DNA of 64,000 nt from positions 1-64,000 of the forward strand of contig NZ_VMNX01000006.1 of assembly GCF_009377235.1 (NCBI RefSeq), written 5' to 3'. The notes below the pieces were generated by a model. That model worked only from the letters and a program-made list of their open reading frames with translations, was not told the origin of the DNA and did not search any database. The first letter of the stretch is position 1. Each line of letters starts with the position of its first letter. Origin of the DNA: Streptomyces acidicola. Lineage in GTDB: Bacteria; Actinomycetota; Actinomycetes; Streptomycetales; Streptomycetaceae. The translations under genes were made by a program, and so were the position numbers. Below are positions 16,912-25,434 of this stretch, piece by piece.

Positions 16912-18117
16912 TCAGACCGTGACGGTCTCCTGGGTCCAGGCACGAGCCTGCTCGCTCAGGCTGAAGCCCAGTCCGGGGCGGTTGGGCACGATCATCCGGC
17001 CGTCGCGGATCTCGAGGCGTTCGTTGAACATCGGCTCGAGCCACTCGAAGTGCTCCACCCACGGGTCGATCTCGTACGCCGCGGCGAGGTGCAGGTGGAT
17101 CTCCATGGCGAAGTGCGGTGCCATCCGCATCTTCGCCTGCTCGCCCATGGCCATGATCTTCAGGAACGGGGTGATGCCGCCCACCCGTGGCGCGTCCGGC
17201 TGGAGGAAGTCGACCGAGCGGTGACGGACCAGTTCGGCGTGCTCGGCGACGCTGGTGAGCATCTCGCCGGTGGCGATCGGGGTGGCGAGCTCCGCGGCGA
17301 GAGCGGCGTGGCCTTCAGCGTCGTACGCGTCGAGCGGCTCCTCGATCCAGGTCAGGCCGAACGCCTCCAGTTTCCGGCCCATGCGGATCGCCGTACTGCG
17401 GTTCCACTGCTGGTTGGCGTCGACCATCATCGGGAAGCCGTCGCCCAGCTGCTCGCGGATGGCCGCGACCCGCTGGAGGTCGATGTTCGTGTCGGGCTGG
17501 CCGACCTTGATCTTGATGCCGCCGATGCCGCGCTCGACGGATGCCCGGGTGTTCTCCACCACCTGCTCGATGGACATGGACAGATAGCCGCCGGAGGTGT
17601 TGTAACACTGCACCGAGTCGCGGTGGGCGCCGAGCAGCTTCGCGAGGGGGAGCTGGGCGCGCTTGGCCTTGAGGTCCCACAGGGCAATGTCGATGGCGGC
17701 GATCGCCTGGGTCGACAGCCCGCTGCGGCCGACGGAGGCACCGGCCCAGACGAGCTTGGTCCAGATCCGCTGAATGTCGTTGGGGTCCTCGCCGATCAGC
17801 TCAGGTGCGATCTCCTTCGCGTGGACGTACTGGGCGGGCCCGCCGGCGCGCTTGGAGTAGCTGTAGCCCACGCCCTCGAATCCCGCCTCGGTGCGGATCT
17901 CGGCGAAGAGGAAGGCGATCTCGGTGAGGGGCTTCTGGCGGCCGGTCAGTACCTTGGCGTCACTGATGGGTGCGGCCAGCGGCAGGCTGACGAGGGAGAG
18001 CGTGACCGAGGCGATGGCATCGGTGCTGGCTTCGCCGCGCTCCAGCGCCGCGAAGTGGCGTTCGTTGGTCTTGCTGGTGACTGTGGCGCTGGTCCGGTTG
18101 AGGAAAGTAGTGCTCAC
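16912..18117 (-). CDS. L-talarate/galactarate dehydratase-like enzyme (enolase superfamily)
   Basis: Mandelate-racemase subgroup enzyme of 401 residues, expected to dehydrate a sugar diacid or related acid to its 2-keto-3-deoxy form using Mg2+. Visible catalytic residues: KIK at 202-204, metal ligands D233 (MVDANQQW), E259 (WIEEP) and E285 (ATGE), and general base H335 (MAPHFAMEIHLHLAAAY). The text around these residues closely resembles talarate/galactarate dehydratases as I remember them. Start GTG at 18115-18117 with AAAGGA upstream. It follows the MFS gene by 47 bp and is likely co-transcribed with it. A related substrate such as a pentonate cannot be excluded. Confidence 0.83.
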   Translation of the reverse strand: MSTTFLNRTSATVTSKTNERHFAALERGEASTDAIASVTLSLVSLPLAAPISDAKVLTGRQKPLTEIAFLFAEIRTEAGFEGVGYSYSKRAGGPAQYVHAKEIAPELIGEDPNDIQRIWTKLVWAGASVGRSGLSTQAIAAIDIALWDLKAKRAQLPLAKLLGAHRDSVQCYNTSGGYLSMSIEQVVENTRASVERGIGGIKIKVGQPDTNIDLQRVAAIREQLGDGFPMMVDANQQWNRSTAIRMGRKLEAFGLTWIEEPLDAYDAEGHAALAAELATPIATGEMLTSVAEHAELVRHRSVDFLQPDAPRVGGITPFLKIMAMGEQAKMRMAPHFAMEIHLHLAAAYEIDPWVEHFEWLEPMFNERLEIRDGRMIVPNRPGLGFSLSEQARAWTQETVTV

Positions 18118-18164
18118 GGACGGGTGTCCTTTCTTCGTTGTACGGGGAAATGGCGCCTTGCGCT

Positions 18165-19574
18165 TCAGCGCGGATCAGAGGTGGGCCCGTCGAGACCGGC
18201 ACTCGTCATGGCCTGCGGTGTCTGGAGACCGACTTGGTCGAGGTCGGTCCGGTCGATGGCCGATTGGTCGGCCACCGGTCGGCGGGGGATGCGGCGTACC
18301 AGGAGTGTGGCCCCGGCCGCGATCGCGATGATCACTCCGAGTCCGAGCATCGCCAGACTGGTGCTGCCGGTCGAATCCTTGACCAGGCCGAAGCCGTACG
18401 GTGCGACGAAGCCACCGAGGTTGGCGACGGAGTTGACCAGGGCGATCGCGGTCGCCGCGGTCAGGGGGTCGGTGCGCTCGCGCAGCAGCGGCCAGAAGAC
18501 CGGTGCGACGGTCTTGAATCCGAGGGTGGCCAGGATGATGAACACCAGGCCCAGCCACGAGCCCGTGAGGGCCGCCGCCAGGGTTCCGGCCGCGGCCAGC
18601 ACGAACGACGTGGTCATCAAGGTGGAGCGCTGCTCGGGGTGACGGTCGCCGCGCCTGGAGACGAAGTACAGGTACGGGATGGTGCAGAGCCAAGGAAGGG
18701 CGGAGAACAGCCCGACCATGTTGTCACTGCTGACCCCGATGTCGCGCACCACGCTCGGCAGCCAGAACGTTGTGGAGTAGATGGACATCTGCACGGCGAA
18801 GTAGATCCACATGAAGAGATGGATCACCGGACTGCGCAGCAGTTTCTTGATGGTCTGCATGGTCGAGCCCTGCTCGGCGTCGGAGGTCCGTTCCGCGGCG
18901 ATCTGCAGGCTGAGCTGTGTGCGCTCCTCCTCGGTGAGCCATTTCGCCTCACTGATCCTGGAGTCGAGCAGGAAATAGCCGACGATGCCGAGTCCGACGG
19001 TGACCAGGCCCTCGATGAGGAACAGCCACTGCCAGCCGTCAAGGCCGAGGAAGCCGTGCAACGAGAGCAGCGGTCCTGAGACCAGACTGCCGGCGGAGTA
19101 GGCGAAGAGGGCGCCCACCGCCCAGGTGCCGGTGGCCCTGCCCTGGTAGCGGTTGGGGAGCCAGGAGGCGATGTAGAACAGCACCGCTGGAACGAACCCG
19201 GCCTCGGCCACTCCGAGCAGGAAGCGGAGTATGTAGAAGCTGGTCTCACCGCGGACGAAGATCATCGCAGCCGAGACGGCGCCCCAGGTGACGCAGATGC
19301 GGGTGATCCACAGCTTCGCCCCCACCTTCTGCATCAGTGCGTTGCTGGGCACCTCGAACAGGAAGTAGCCCACGAAGAACAGGCCGGCGCCGAGGCCGTA
19401 TGCGGCTGCCCCGATGCCGAAGTGGGCATCCAGGTCCTCCTGGACGAAGCCGATGTTCGAGCGGTCGATCTGGTTGAGCATCATCATCAGCGCGAACAGC
19501 ACGATGATGCGCCGGTAGATCTTCCGGCTGGCGGTAGCGACTGCCGGGTGTTCGTCTGCAATGGCGGCGGACAT
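18165..19574 (-). CDS. MFS transporter, anion:cation symporter type
   Basis: A 469-residue major facilitator with 12 hydrophobic segments. The early motif NQIDRSNIGFVQEDLDAHFG and the GYFLFEVPSNALMQKVGAKLW stretch are typical of the anion:cation symporters that import sugar acids such as glucarate, galactarate or phthalate. ATG at 19572-19574 with AGAGGA upstream; the frame extends to 19637 without a better start. It is the first gene of the minus-strand arm of the cluster and directly faces the divergent operator region, so substrate import and IclR control are the simplest reading. Confidence 0.9.
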   Translation of the reverse strand: MSAAIADEHPAVATASRKIYRRIIVLFALMMMLNQIDRSNIGFVQEDLDAHFGIGAAAYGLGAGLFFVGYFLFEVPSNALMQKVGAKLWITRICVTWGAVSAAMIFVRGETSFYILRFLLGVAEAGFVPAVLFYIASWLPNRYQGRATGTWAVGALFAYSAGSLVSGPLLSLHGFLGLDGWQWLFLIEGLVTVGLGIVGYFLLDSRISEAKWLTEEERTQLSLQIAAERTSDAEQGSTMQTIKKLLRSPVIHLFMWIYFAVQMSIYSTTFWLPSVVRDIGVSSDNMVGLFSALPWLCTIPYLYFVSRRGDRHPEQRSTLMTTSFVLAAAGTLAAALTGSWLGLVFIILATLGFKTVAPVFWPLLRERTDPLTAATAIALVNSVANLGGFVAPYGFGLVKDSTGSTSLAMLGLGVIIAIAAGATLLVRRIPRRPVADQSAIDRTDLDQVGLQTPQAMTSAGLDGPTSDPR

Positions 19575-19624
19575 ATGTCTCGATCCTCTCGCAACGCTGC
19601 GCCTCGGATACCTGTCGGCAGACG

Positions 19625-19637
19625 ATGGGCATCCCAT
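19625..19637. promoter_or_regulatory. Inverted repeat ATGGG-CAT-CCCAT
   Basis: Perfect 5-bp arms in the divergent promoter between the MFS gene and the RraA-like gene. Its CATCCCAT half recurs at three further places in the same region, which suggests sites for the IclR regulator of the cluster. Confidence 0.5.
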
Positions 19638-19726
19638 TCATCGGGACGATTTATCGCTCATTGGTATACCGACGTGGGGACGCTAGGCGGCCGTCTTGGG
19701 GCAAGTCAAGGAGTGGGGCCCGATTA

Positions 19727-19754
19727 ATGGGATGGTTGTTCGCTGAATGGGATG
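19727..19754. promoter_or_regulatory. Direct repeat pair ATGGGATG
   Basis: Two exact copies of aATGGGATG start 20 bp apart (19727 and 19747), about two helical turns, on the same face of the DNA. They share the half-site of the flanking inverted repeats. Confidence 0.5.
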
Positions 19755-19765
19755 TCGTCTAGGGT

Positions 19766-19782
19766 TGGGATCGTTCATCCCA
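19766..19782. promoter_or_regulatory. Inverted repeat TGGGAT-cgttc-ATCCCA
   Basis: A 17-bp repeat with perfect 6-bp arms, ending 20 bp upstream of the RraA-like gene start, which would allow direct repression of that operon. Its arm matches the ATGGGATG copies nearby, and the likely binder is the IclR protein of the cluster. Confidence 0.55.
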
Positions 19783-19802
19783 GTCCCTGAGGAAGGTGGA
19801 CC

Positions 19803-20597
19803 GTGACAGCGCTGGATCTTCCCCCTGTTCCCCCGGACGTGCTGGCTGATCTGGGCCGCGCCAGCACCGCGACGCTGGCGACCCAGCTCTACCGGCGAGG
19901 GATCCGTCAACCGTTCCTCGTCGGCCTCACCCCTGTGGGCACGCACTTCGACGGCTTCGTAGGACAGGCGCGCACCATGCGCTTCGTCCCTGCCCGCGAG
20001 GACGTGGATCCGATGGACGACCCCTACCGCACAGGCAACGTCCTCCAGTGGGAAGCGGTCGAACGGCTCGGCTCCGGCGATGTCCTGGTCGTGGACTCGC
20101 GCAGCGACGTCACCGCGGCCTCGGCGGGTGACATGCTCGTGACCCGGGCGATGAAGCGGGGCGCCGCGGCCTTCGTGACCGACGGCGCCTTCCGCGACGG
20201 GGCCGCGCTCGCCGAGTTGGGCTTCCCGACCTACTCGCGGGCGATCACCGCCACGACGCGACCGGCCTCCTTCCACGTTGCGGACCTCGACGTCCCGATC
20301 GGCTGCGCGGGAGTCGCGGTCTACCCGGGTGACATCCTCGTCGGTGACCGCGACGGCGTCATCGTCGTGCCCCGCGCCCTGGCGGCCGAGATTGCCGGTC
20401 CTGCGGCCGAGCAGGAACGGCTCGAGTCCTACCTCCACGACAGGGTCAAGGCGGGGGAGCCACTGTGGGGCACCTATCCGCCCAGCGAGGAGACCATAGC
20501 CTCCTATCAGGCCTGGCGGTCGGCGCACCCCGTGGACGGCACCTCTGTAGTCCTCCAGACGTCCGCCGCTGCAACCGGGGCGGAGGCCGCGCGATGA
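19803..20597 (+). CDS. RraA-like / HMG-CHA aldolase family protein
   Basis: A 264-residue member of the RraA-like superfamily, which includes 4-hydroxy-4-methyl-2-oxoglutarate/4-carboxy-4-hydroxy-2-oxoadipate aldolases and oxaloacetate decarboxylases as well as RNase E inhibitors. The core block GDMLVTRAMKRGAAAFVTDG followed by AFRDGAAL has the Arg-Asp pair that binds substrate and metal in the enzymes. GTG at 19803 has AAGGTGG upstream. It leads the plus-strand arm of the sugar-acid cluster and is coupled to the next gene by ATGA. An aldolase or decarboxylase step on a 2-keto acid is more likely than RNA regulation in this context. Confidence 0.8.
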   Translation: MTALDLPPVPPDVLADLGRASTATLATQLYRRGIRQPFLVGLTPVGTHFDGFVGQARTMRFVPAREDVDPMDDPYRTGNVLQWEAVERLGSGDVLVVDSRSDVTAASAGDMLVTRAMKRGAAAFVTDGAFRDGAALAELGFPTYSRAITATTRPASFHVADLDVPIGCAGVAVYPGDILVGDRDGVIVVPRALAAEIAGPAAEQERLESYLHDRVKAGEPLWGTYPPSEETIASYQAWRSAHPVDGTSVVLQTSAAATGAEAAR

Positions 20598-21091
20598 CCC
20601 GCTTCGCCGACCTCCCGCGCGACGAGCAGCGCACCCGGATGGAGGCCACCATCCGGACCTACTTCCAGGGCTGCAACGACGCGGACGTCGAGGGCATGGC
20701 CGCGACATTCCACCCCGAGGCCGTCCATTACTTCCCGCCCGGACTCGACGGCCCGTGGCGGGGTGCCCGCACCATCGCGGAGAACTGGCGCGCGCTCGTC
20801 ATGCGCATCGGTTCGGCCTGGAATATCGAGCGTCTGATCGCCGAACCCGAGTCACTGCAGGCGGTCATCGAGTGGACCCACTGGAAGACCGCGATCGGTG
20901 GATACCTGCGCGGTGACGAGTGGTACCGCTTCGACCCCGAGACCGGACTGATCACCGAGATCAGGGCCTTCTACGCCGCCGCTTCCGACGGCCGCGACGA
21001 GGTCACGCTCGAAGGTTTCGACTACGAGGCGGAGGGCTACCAGCTCGTCCCGCCGGTCGACCGCCCCCACCCGGACGCGCCCGCCCGCTGA
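20594..21091 (+). CDS. SnoaL-like / NTF2-fold protein
   Basis: A 165-residue protein with a nuclear-transport-factor-2 fold signature: the N-terminal helix IRTYFQGCNDADVEGMAATF, HPEAVHYFPP, WRGARTIAENWRALV and a C-terminal strand EWYRFDPETGLITEIRAFY. The SnoaL-like family includes isomerases, hydratases and non-catalytic binding proteins. It overlaps the RraA-like gene by 4 nt and lies 34 bp before the dehydrogenase, so it belongs to the catabolic operon. A role in isomerising or dehydrating a sugar-acid intermediate is plausible but unproven. Confidence 0.75.
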   Translation: MTRFADLPRDEQRTRMEATIRTYFQGCNDADVEGMAATFHPEAVHYFPPGLDGPWRGARTIAENWRALVMRIGSAWNIERLIAEPESLQAVIEWTHWKTAIGGYLRGDEWYRFDPETGLITEIRAFYAAASDGRDEVTLEGFDYEAEGYQLVPPVDRPHPDAPAR

Positions 21092-21125
21092 AGCGTCGCG
21101 CCTCTGCCAACGCCCCAGGAGCAGC

Positions 21126-22661
21126 ATGACTGCCGAGACCATCGTCAGTATCAACCCCGCCACCGGAACCGAAGTCGAGGAAGTCGCCACCGCCACATCG
21201 TACGAGGAGCTCGAGGAGGTGTGCCGCTCTGCCGCGGCGGCGTTCGTGCAGCTCGCAGAGCGTGATCGCGCCTTCCCCGGGGAGCTCTTGCGAACCATGG
21301 CGGACGCCATGGCAGCCCGGCGCGCGGACATTGTGTCGCTGGGCGTCCGTGAGACCGGGCTGCCCCGCGCCCGCCTCGAAGGCGAACTCACCCGCACCGT
21401 GTACCAGGCCCGCCTGTTCGCCGACGTCGTCGACGAAGGCGGCCACCTCGAGGTCACGATCGACCACGCCGGTGACACACCCATGGGTCCAAGGCCCGAC
21501 CTGCGCCGGATGCTGGTCCCGACAGGACCGGTCGCGGTGTTCGGCGCCAGCAACTTCCCACTCGCCTTCTCCGTGCCCGGCGGCGACACCATGTCCGCCC
21601 TGGCGGCGGGCTGCCCGGTCGTGGTCAAGGCCCACGATTCCCACCCGGCCCTGTCGGTGATGATGCACGGCATCCTGAGCGCAGCGGCGTACGACGCCGG
21701 GGCGCCCGCCGGGACGATCGGGCTCGTGCACGGCCGCGAGGCCGGCGCGCGGCTGGTGCAGCACCCCGCCATCAGCGCCGTGGGGTTCACGGGGTCGTTG
21801 GACGGTGGTCGGGCACTGATGCGGCTGATCGAGCAGCGCCAGACGCCGATCCCTTTCTTCGGTGAGCTCGCCAGCCTCAACCCGGTCGTTGTCACGCAGG
21901 CGGCAGCCGCGGCGCGGGGAACAACGATCGCCGAAGACCTCGTCCTGTCGCTCACCGGCTCAGGCGGCCAGCTGTGCACCAAGCCGGGGCTCGTGCTGGT
22001 ACCCCAGGGTCCCGCCGGTGACGCCCTGGTCAACACGGCCGGCAACCTCATCGCCGACCGGCCCGCGGCTACCCTCCTCAACGAGGGCATCCGCGACGGA
22101 TACGAGGAGACCAGCGCGGAACTGCGGCGCATCCCCGGCTTCCGCGTGGTGGCCGAGGGAGAAAGGCCGTCCGGCAGTGGCTTCGCCGTAGCGCCGCGGC
22201 TGCTGGCCGTGGAAGCGCGTGACCTGGTCGGGTCACAGGTTGGTGAGTGCTTCGGCCCCACCACCGTCATCGTCCGGTATGCCGAAGCGGACCTTGCCGG
22301 CATCATTGTCAGCCTGCCGGGTTCCCTCACCGCCACGATCCACTCCGAGCCGAGCGAAGACATTCGCGCCATCGTCCGTGCGCTGCTGCCCAAAGCCGGG
22401 CGGCTGCTGTTCAACGGGTTCCCCACCGGCGTGTCGGTCTCATGGGCCCAGCACCACGGTGGCCCGTGGCCGGCGACCAACAGCCAGCACACGTCGGTCG
22501 GCACCACTGCGATCAGGCGCTTCCTGCGCCCGGTGACCTGGCAGTCGGCCCCGGTGGAGGTGCTACCCCACGAGCTGCACGACGCGTACACGTCCATTCC
22601 GCGCCGGGTCGACGGGCGACTCGTCGTCCCCTCCCCAGCCGGCCAGGAGGATGTGCGATGA
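21126..22661 (+). CDS. 2,5-dioxovalerate (alpha-ketoglutarate semialdehyde) dehydrogenase
   Basis: NAD(P)+-dependent aldehyde dehydrogenase of 511 residues. The cofactor and fold motifs VAVFGASNFPLAFSVPGGDT and VGFTGSLDGGRAL, the general base region FFGELASLNPVVV (about residue 246) and the nucleophile in GSGGQLCTKPG (Cys near 283) match the 2,5-dioxovalerate dehydrogenase type. This enzyme ends non-phosphorylating pathways of hexaric and pentonic acids by making 2-oxoglutarate. ATG at 21126 with AGGAGCAGC upstream. Its presence says that the pathway of this operon passes through 2-oxoglutarate semialdehyde. The stop overlaps the next gene's start (ATGA). Confidence 0.87.
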   Translation: MTAETIVSINPATGTEVEEVATATSYEELEEVCRSAAAAFVQLAERDRAFPGELLRTMADAMAARRADIVSLGVRETGLPRARLEGELTRTVYQARLFADVVDEGGHLEVTIDHAGDTPMGPRPDLRRMLVPTGPVAVFGASNFPLAFSVPGGDTMSALAAGCPVVVKAHDSHPALSVMMHGILSAAAYDAGAPAGTIGLVHGREAGARLVQHPAISAVGFTGSLDGGRALMRLIEQRQTPIPFFGELASLNPVVVTQAAAAARGTTIAEDLVLSLTGSGGQLCTKPGLVLVPQGPAGDALVNTAGNLIADRPAATLLNEGIRDGYEETSAELRRIPGFRVVAEGERPSGSGFAVAPRLLAVEARDLVGSQVGECFGPTTVIVRYAEADLAGIIVSLPGSLTATIHSEPSEDIRAIVRALLPKAGRLLFNGFPTGVSVSWAQHHGGPWPATNSQHTSVGTTAIRRFLRPVTWQSAPVEVLPHELHDAYTSIPRRVDGRLVVPSPAGQEDVR

Positions 22662-23476
22662 GGATTGCCACCGCCCGCGTCGACGGGGTCGTCACAACAG
22701 TCGTCGACAGCGGCCAGGGGTGGCGCACCAGCCGGGTGCCCGCCCTCGACGTTGTCACCGGGGCCGACGCCGGGCCCGGCGACCAGGTCGCCGAAGAGCA
22801 GCTGGAGTACCTGCTGCCGTACCGGCCCCCGACGATCCACGGCATCGGCCTCAACTACGCCGACACCGTGGCCGAGATGGGGTGGAAGACCCCGACGGCC
22901 CCCTACCTCTTTCCGAAACTCTCGTCCTCTGCATGCGGTCCCCGTGACGACATCGTGGTGGACCTGGCACTGACCGCCCGAGCAGACTGGGAAGCGGAAC
23001 TTGGCGTCGTCATAGGCCGTCCCGCCAAGTCCGTGCCCGTCAACGAGGCGATGTCCTACGTCGCCGGTTACGTCGCGGCCAATGACCTCTCCGCCCGCGA
23101 TCTGCAGGAGCAGGACGGCCAGTGGGTGCGCGGCAAAGGACTCGACACCTTCTGCCCTCTTGGGCCCTGGATTCTCACAAAGGACGAGGTGCCGGACCCG
23201 CAACAGGTCGCGATCCGGACGTGGGTCAACGGTCAGCTGATGCAGAACGGGTCCACAGCCTCGATGATCTTCAGCATCGCCGAACTCGTCTCCTACTGCT
23301 CGTCGTTCTTCACCTTGGCACCGGGGGATGTCATCCTCAGCGGGACACCGGCAGGCTGCGGTGACTTCAGGTCTCCGGCTGTGGCCCTGCGACCGGGTGA
23401 CGTCATCGAGGTCGAGGTCGCCGGACTCGGCCGCCAGCACTCCAACATTTCGGCTCCTGCACCACACGAGCTCTGA
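22658..23476 (+). CDS. Fumarylacetoacetate-hydrolase-family protein (possible keto-deoxy sugar acid dehydratase)
   Basis: A 272-residue FAH-fold enzyme. Core motifs IHGIGLNYADTVAEMG, the metal ligands in WEAELGVVIGR, GYVAANDLSARDLQ, KGLDTFCPLGPW and the closing GDVILSGTPAGCG are all present. FAH-family members include hydrolases, decarboxylases and the 2-keto-3-deoxy-arabinonate dehydratase that produces 2-oxoglutarate semialdehyde. Because the preceding gene encodes the semialdehyde dehydrogenase, the dehydratase role is attractive here; that is inference. AGGAGG precedes the ATG. It is the last gene of the operon. Confidence 0.82.
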   Translation: MRIATARVDGVVTTVVDSGQGWRTSRVPALDVVTGADAGPGDQVAEEQLEYLLPYRPPTIHGIGLNYADTVAEMGWKTPTAPYLFPKLSSSACGPRDDIVVDLALTARADWEAELGVVIGRPAKSVPVNEAMSYVAGYVAANDLSARDLQEQDGQWVRGKGLDTFCPLGPWILTKDEVPDPQQVAIRTWVNGQLMQNGSTASMIFSIAELVSYCSSFFTLAPGDVILSGTPAGCGDFRSPAVALRPGDVIEVEVAGLGRQHSNISAPAPHEL

Positions 23477-23669
23477 GTGAAAGCGCGGCCAAGCTGCGTG
23501 TGCAGGTCGCCGTCGTCTCGGTACGCCGCTGACTGTCCTCAGCGGTACGGGAAGCTGCCCGGACCGCTGGAGACGGAGGCTGAGACCGGGGCTCACGTGG
23601 TCAGTTTGAGATGCTTGCCATTTGCTGTCACGTCAGCATCTGCACCGGATACGGCTGGGAAACGGGCAC

Positions 23670-24450
23670 TCACTGAGGCTGGCCGAACAGGGGGACGTCG
23701 CGGGTTCCATGTCGGTACCTACTCGTAGCAGCCGGACCGGGTGGCGTCATCGGGCGGAGGGGCACCGGGAGATGTCCACGGCTACCTCTGCGACAGCGTC
23801 CGGTTCGACCAGCTGCACCGTCAGACGCTCGCGCGACCCCCAGGACACGCTGAAGGTCCGCCTGGCCCAGGGGTGGCCGGTTCCCGCGCGCCGGAGAGCG
23901 GCGGCGAGGGCGCGCCGTACGGTGGCGGGGAGCACGGTGGTGCGGCCGGCGTAGTGGAGGCAGCCACCGGAGTCGAAGCGCCCGAGCAGGGCGGTGACGG
24001 GCGCGCCCGTCGTACCGGACACCGCACCGACGACGGCCTCGGCGGTGTGCCGTATCCGGTACTTGAGCCATCCCCGTCCGTTCGGGACGTAGCGCTGGTC
24101 CAGCCGCTTGAAGGCCAGCCCCTCCGTACCGGCCGCCGGCCACTGGAGCCAGTCGGCGGCCTGCCGCGGGTCGGTCATCGACGGACGCAGCGTCCACGGC
24201 GGCTAAGATCCTGATCCGCGAAGAGCCGTTCCAGCGCCTCTCGGCGGGTCTGCACGGACGGGAGGTCAGGTCATCGTCTCCCTGGTGCAGTAGGTCGAAG
24301 GCTACGAAGTGGGCGGGCCACTGCTGCGCGGCCCGGGCCGCGGACGCGGCCGTACGGTGGGCGCGCTGCTGGAGGCGCTCGAAGGCCAGGCGCCCGTTCT
24401 CCCGCACCACCAGTTCCCCGTCCAGCACGATGTCGCCGGGCAGCTGCCGG
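23670..24450 (-). pseudogene. ATP-dependent DNA ligase remnant (LigC/LigD type)
   Basis: Reading the minus strand from about 24450 gives the ligase block LPGDIVLDGELVV with AFERLQQRAHR and HFVAFDLLHQ, then a frameshift, then TEGLAFKRLDQRYVPNGRGW and LKYRIRHTAEAVVGAV of the nucleotidyltransferase core and the OB-fold to VDISR. Just after that, a TGA replaces the Trp codon expected before RHPVR, and a further shift leads to the natural-looking end DVPLFGQPQ. The N-terminal part with the catalytic lysine motif is absent. At least three lesions make it non-functional. It lies alone between two catabolic clusters. Confidence 0.75.
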
Positions 24451-24865
24451 ACACCCACCGGCATGACCATCCACACCATGCCCCAGGTCAACACCACCAT
24501 GACCGACAAGTACCTGAGAACGTGAATGACCTCGTCGCGGCCGGGTTGGGAGCCCACCACGCCGTCGGCTGAGCCTCGCGAGCCTGCCAACCCTCCGTCG
24601 GCGCCCAGCGACGCGCCGACGGAGCAGCGGCGAATCGGTTCGACGGCACCCCGGGATTTTGGGCCGGTCGGTGCCTTCAAATCGGCCTATGTCGTGGACG
24701 GTCGGCCAGCCATGTCGACGGGTTGGAATGTCGAGGTCAGGACCGAAGAGCTGGCGCGCGAGCTCGCGCAGCGGTTGGGAGTGTTCCAGTTGTGCATGGC
24801 GTCTCGGTATGCCGTGCAGTCGATCAAAGCTCTGCAGGCGGGTTGGAACCGCTCGCTGAGCCTCG
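24451..24865. other. Gene-free stretch, nothing recognised
   Basis: About 415 bp upstream of the ligase remnant. Short open frames exist on both strands, but none shows a recognisable motif or ribosome-binding site. It may hold the lost N-terminus of the ligase in unrecognisable form. The last 40 bp are AT-richer. Confidence 0.4.
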
Positions 24866-25273
24866 CTAACGTAGTGAATTTAGTTCAATCGCCGGGCAAC
24901 GGTCCATGACCATGTCCAGGCCGGCCGCGCGGGTGCGCTCGTACGCCTGCTCGTCGACGACGCCCAGCTGGAACCAGACGGCCTTGGCGCCGATGGCGGC
25001 GGCCTCGTCGGCGACCGGTCCGGCGAGCTCGCTGTTGACGAAGACGTCGACCACGTCGACTTCGAAGGGGATCGCGTCGAGGGACGGGTACCCCGTCTCT
25101 CCGTGGACGGTCTCGGCCTTCGGATGGACGGGGACGACGCGCTTGCCGAAGCGCTGGAGGACCTCGGCGACACGGTATGCCGCGCGGTGCTGGTTCGACG
25201 AGAGGCCGACGATCGCCCACGTGTCGCCGAGCTCGGTCAGGATCTTGCGGATCGTTGCTGAGTCGCCGTACAC
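24866..25273 (-). CDS. CoA-binding domain protein
   Basis: A 135-residue single-domain protein with the Rossmann-like CoA-binding fold (YccU/CoA_binding_2 type): TWAIVGLSSNQHRAAYRVAEVL, the RVVPVHPKAETVHGETGYPSL loop, VDVVDVFVNSELAGPVADEA, AVWFQLGVVDEQAYER and the terminal VMDRCPAIE. The cysteine in MDRCP is conserved in the family. GTG at 25271-25273 has GGGAGG 6 nt upstream; the open frame continues far upstream but over non-coding sequence. A hairpin at 25.36-25.39 kb separates it from the inositol-like operon, so it is probably transcribed alone. Function unknown beyond probable CoA binding. Confidence 0.85.
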   Translation of the reverse strand: MYGDSATIRKILTELGDTWAIVGLSSNQHRAAYRVAEVLQRFGKRVVPVHPKAETVHGETGYPSLDAIPFEVDVVDVFVNSELAGPVADEAAAIGAKAVWFQLGVVDEQAYERTRAAGLDMVMDRCPAIELNSLR

Positions 25274-25356
25274 GGTCGGCCTCCCTTGGGCTTCTTTCGG
25301 TGCCTGCTCTGGCAGACAACAGCAGGCGGCGGGCGGTGATTCCCTCGCGCCGCGTA

Positions 25357-25388
25357 CCCTGCCGGGCGGCTGTCGGCGCCCGGCAGGG
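25357..25388 (-). terminator. Hairpin after the inositol-like operon
   Basis: Perfect 12-bp stem CCCTGCCGGGCG/CGCCCGGCAGGG with an 8-nt loop, 47 bp past the last gene of the minus-strand operon. There is no T-run; position and stability support a terminator. Confidence 0.6.
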
Positions 25389-25434
25389 CTCTGTGCACGG
25401 AGTTTGGAGGGGACCGGACACGCCCCGGCCGGAC

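Noticed and set aside
20852..23596. 914-codon open frame on the minus strand opposite the aldehyde dehydrogenase operon
   Set aside because: It is the antisense shadow of well-supported genes in a very GC-rich genome; its translation is Arg/Ser/Pro-rich without motifs.
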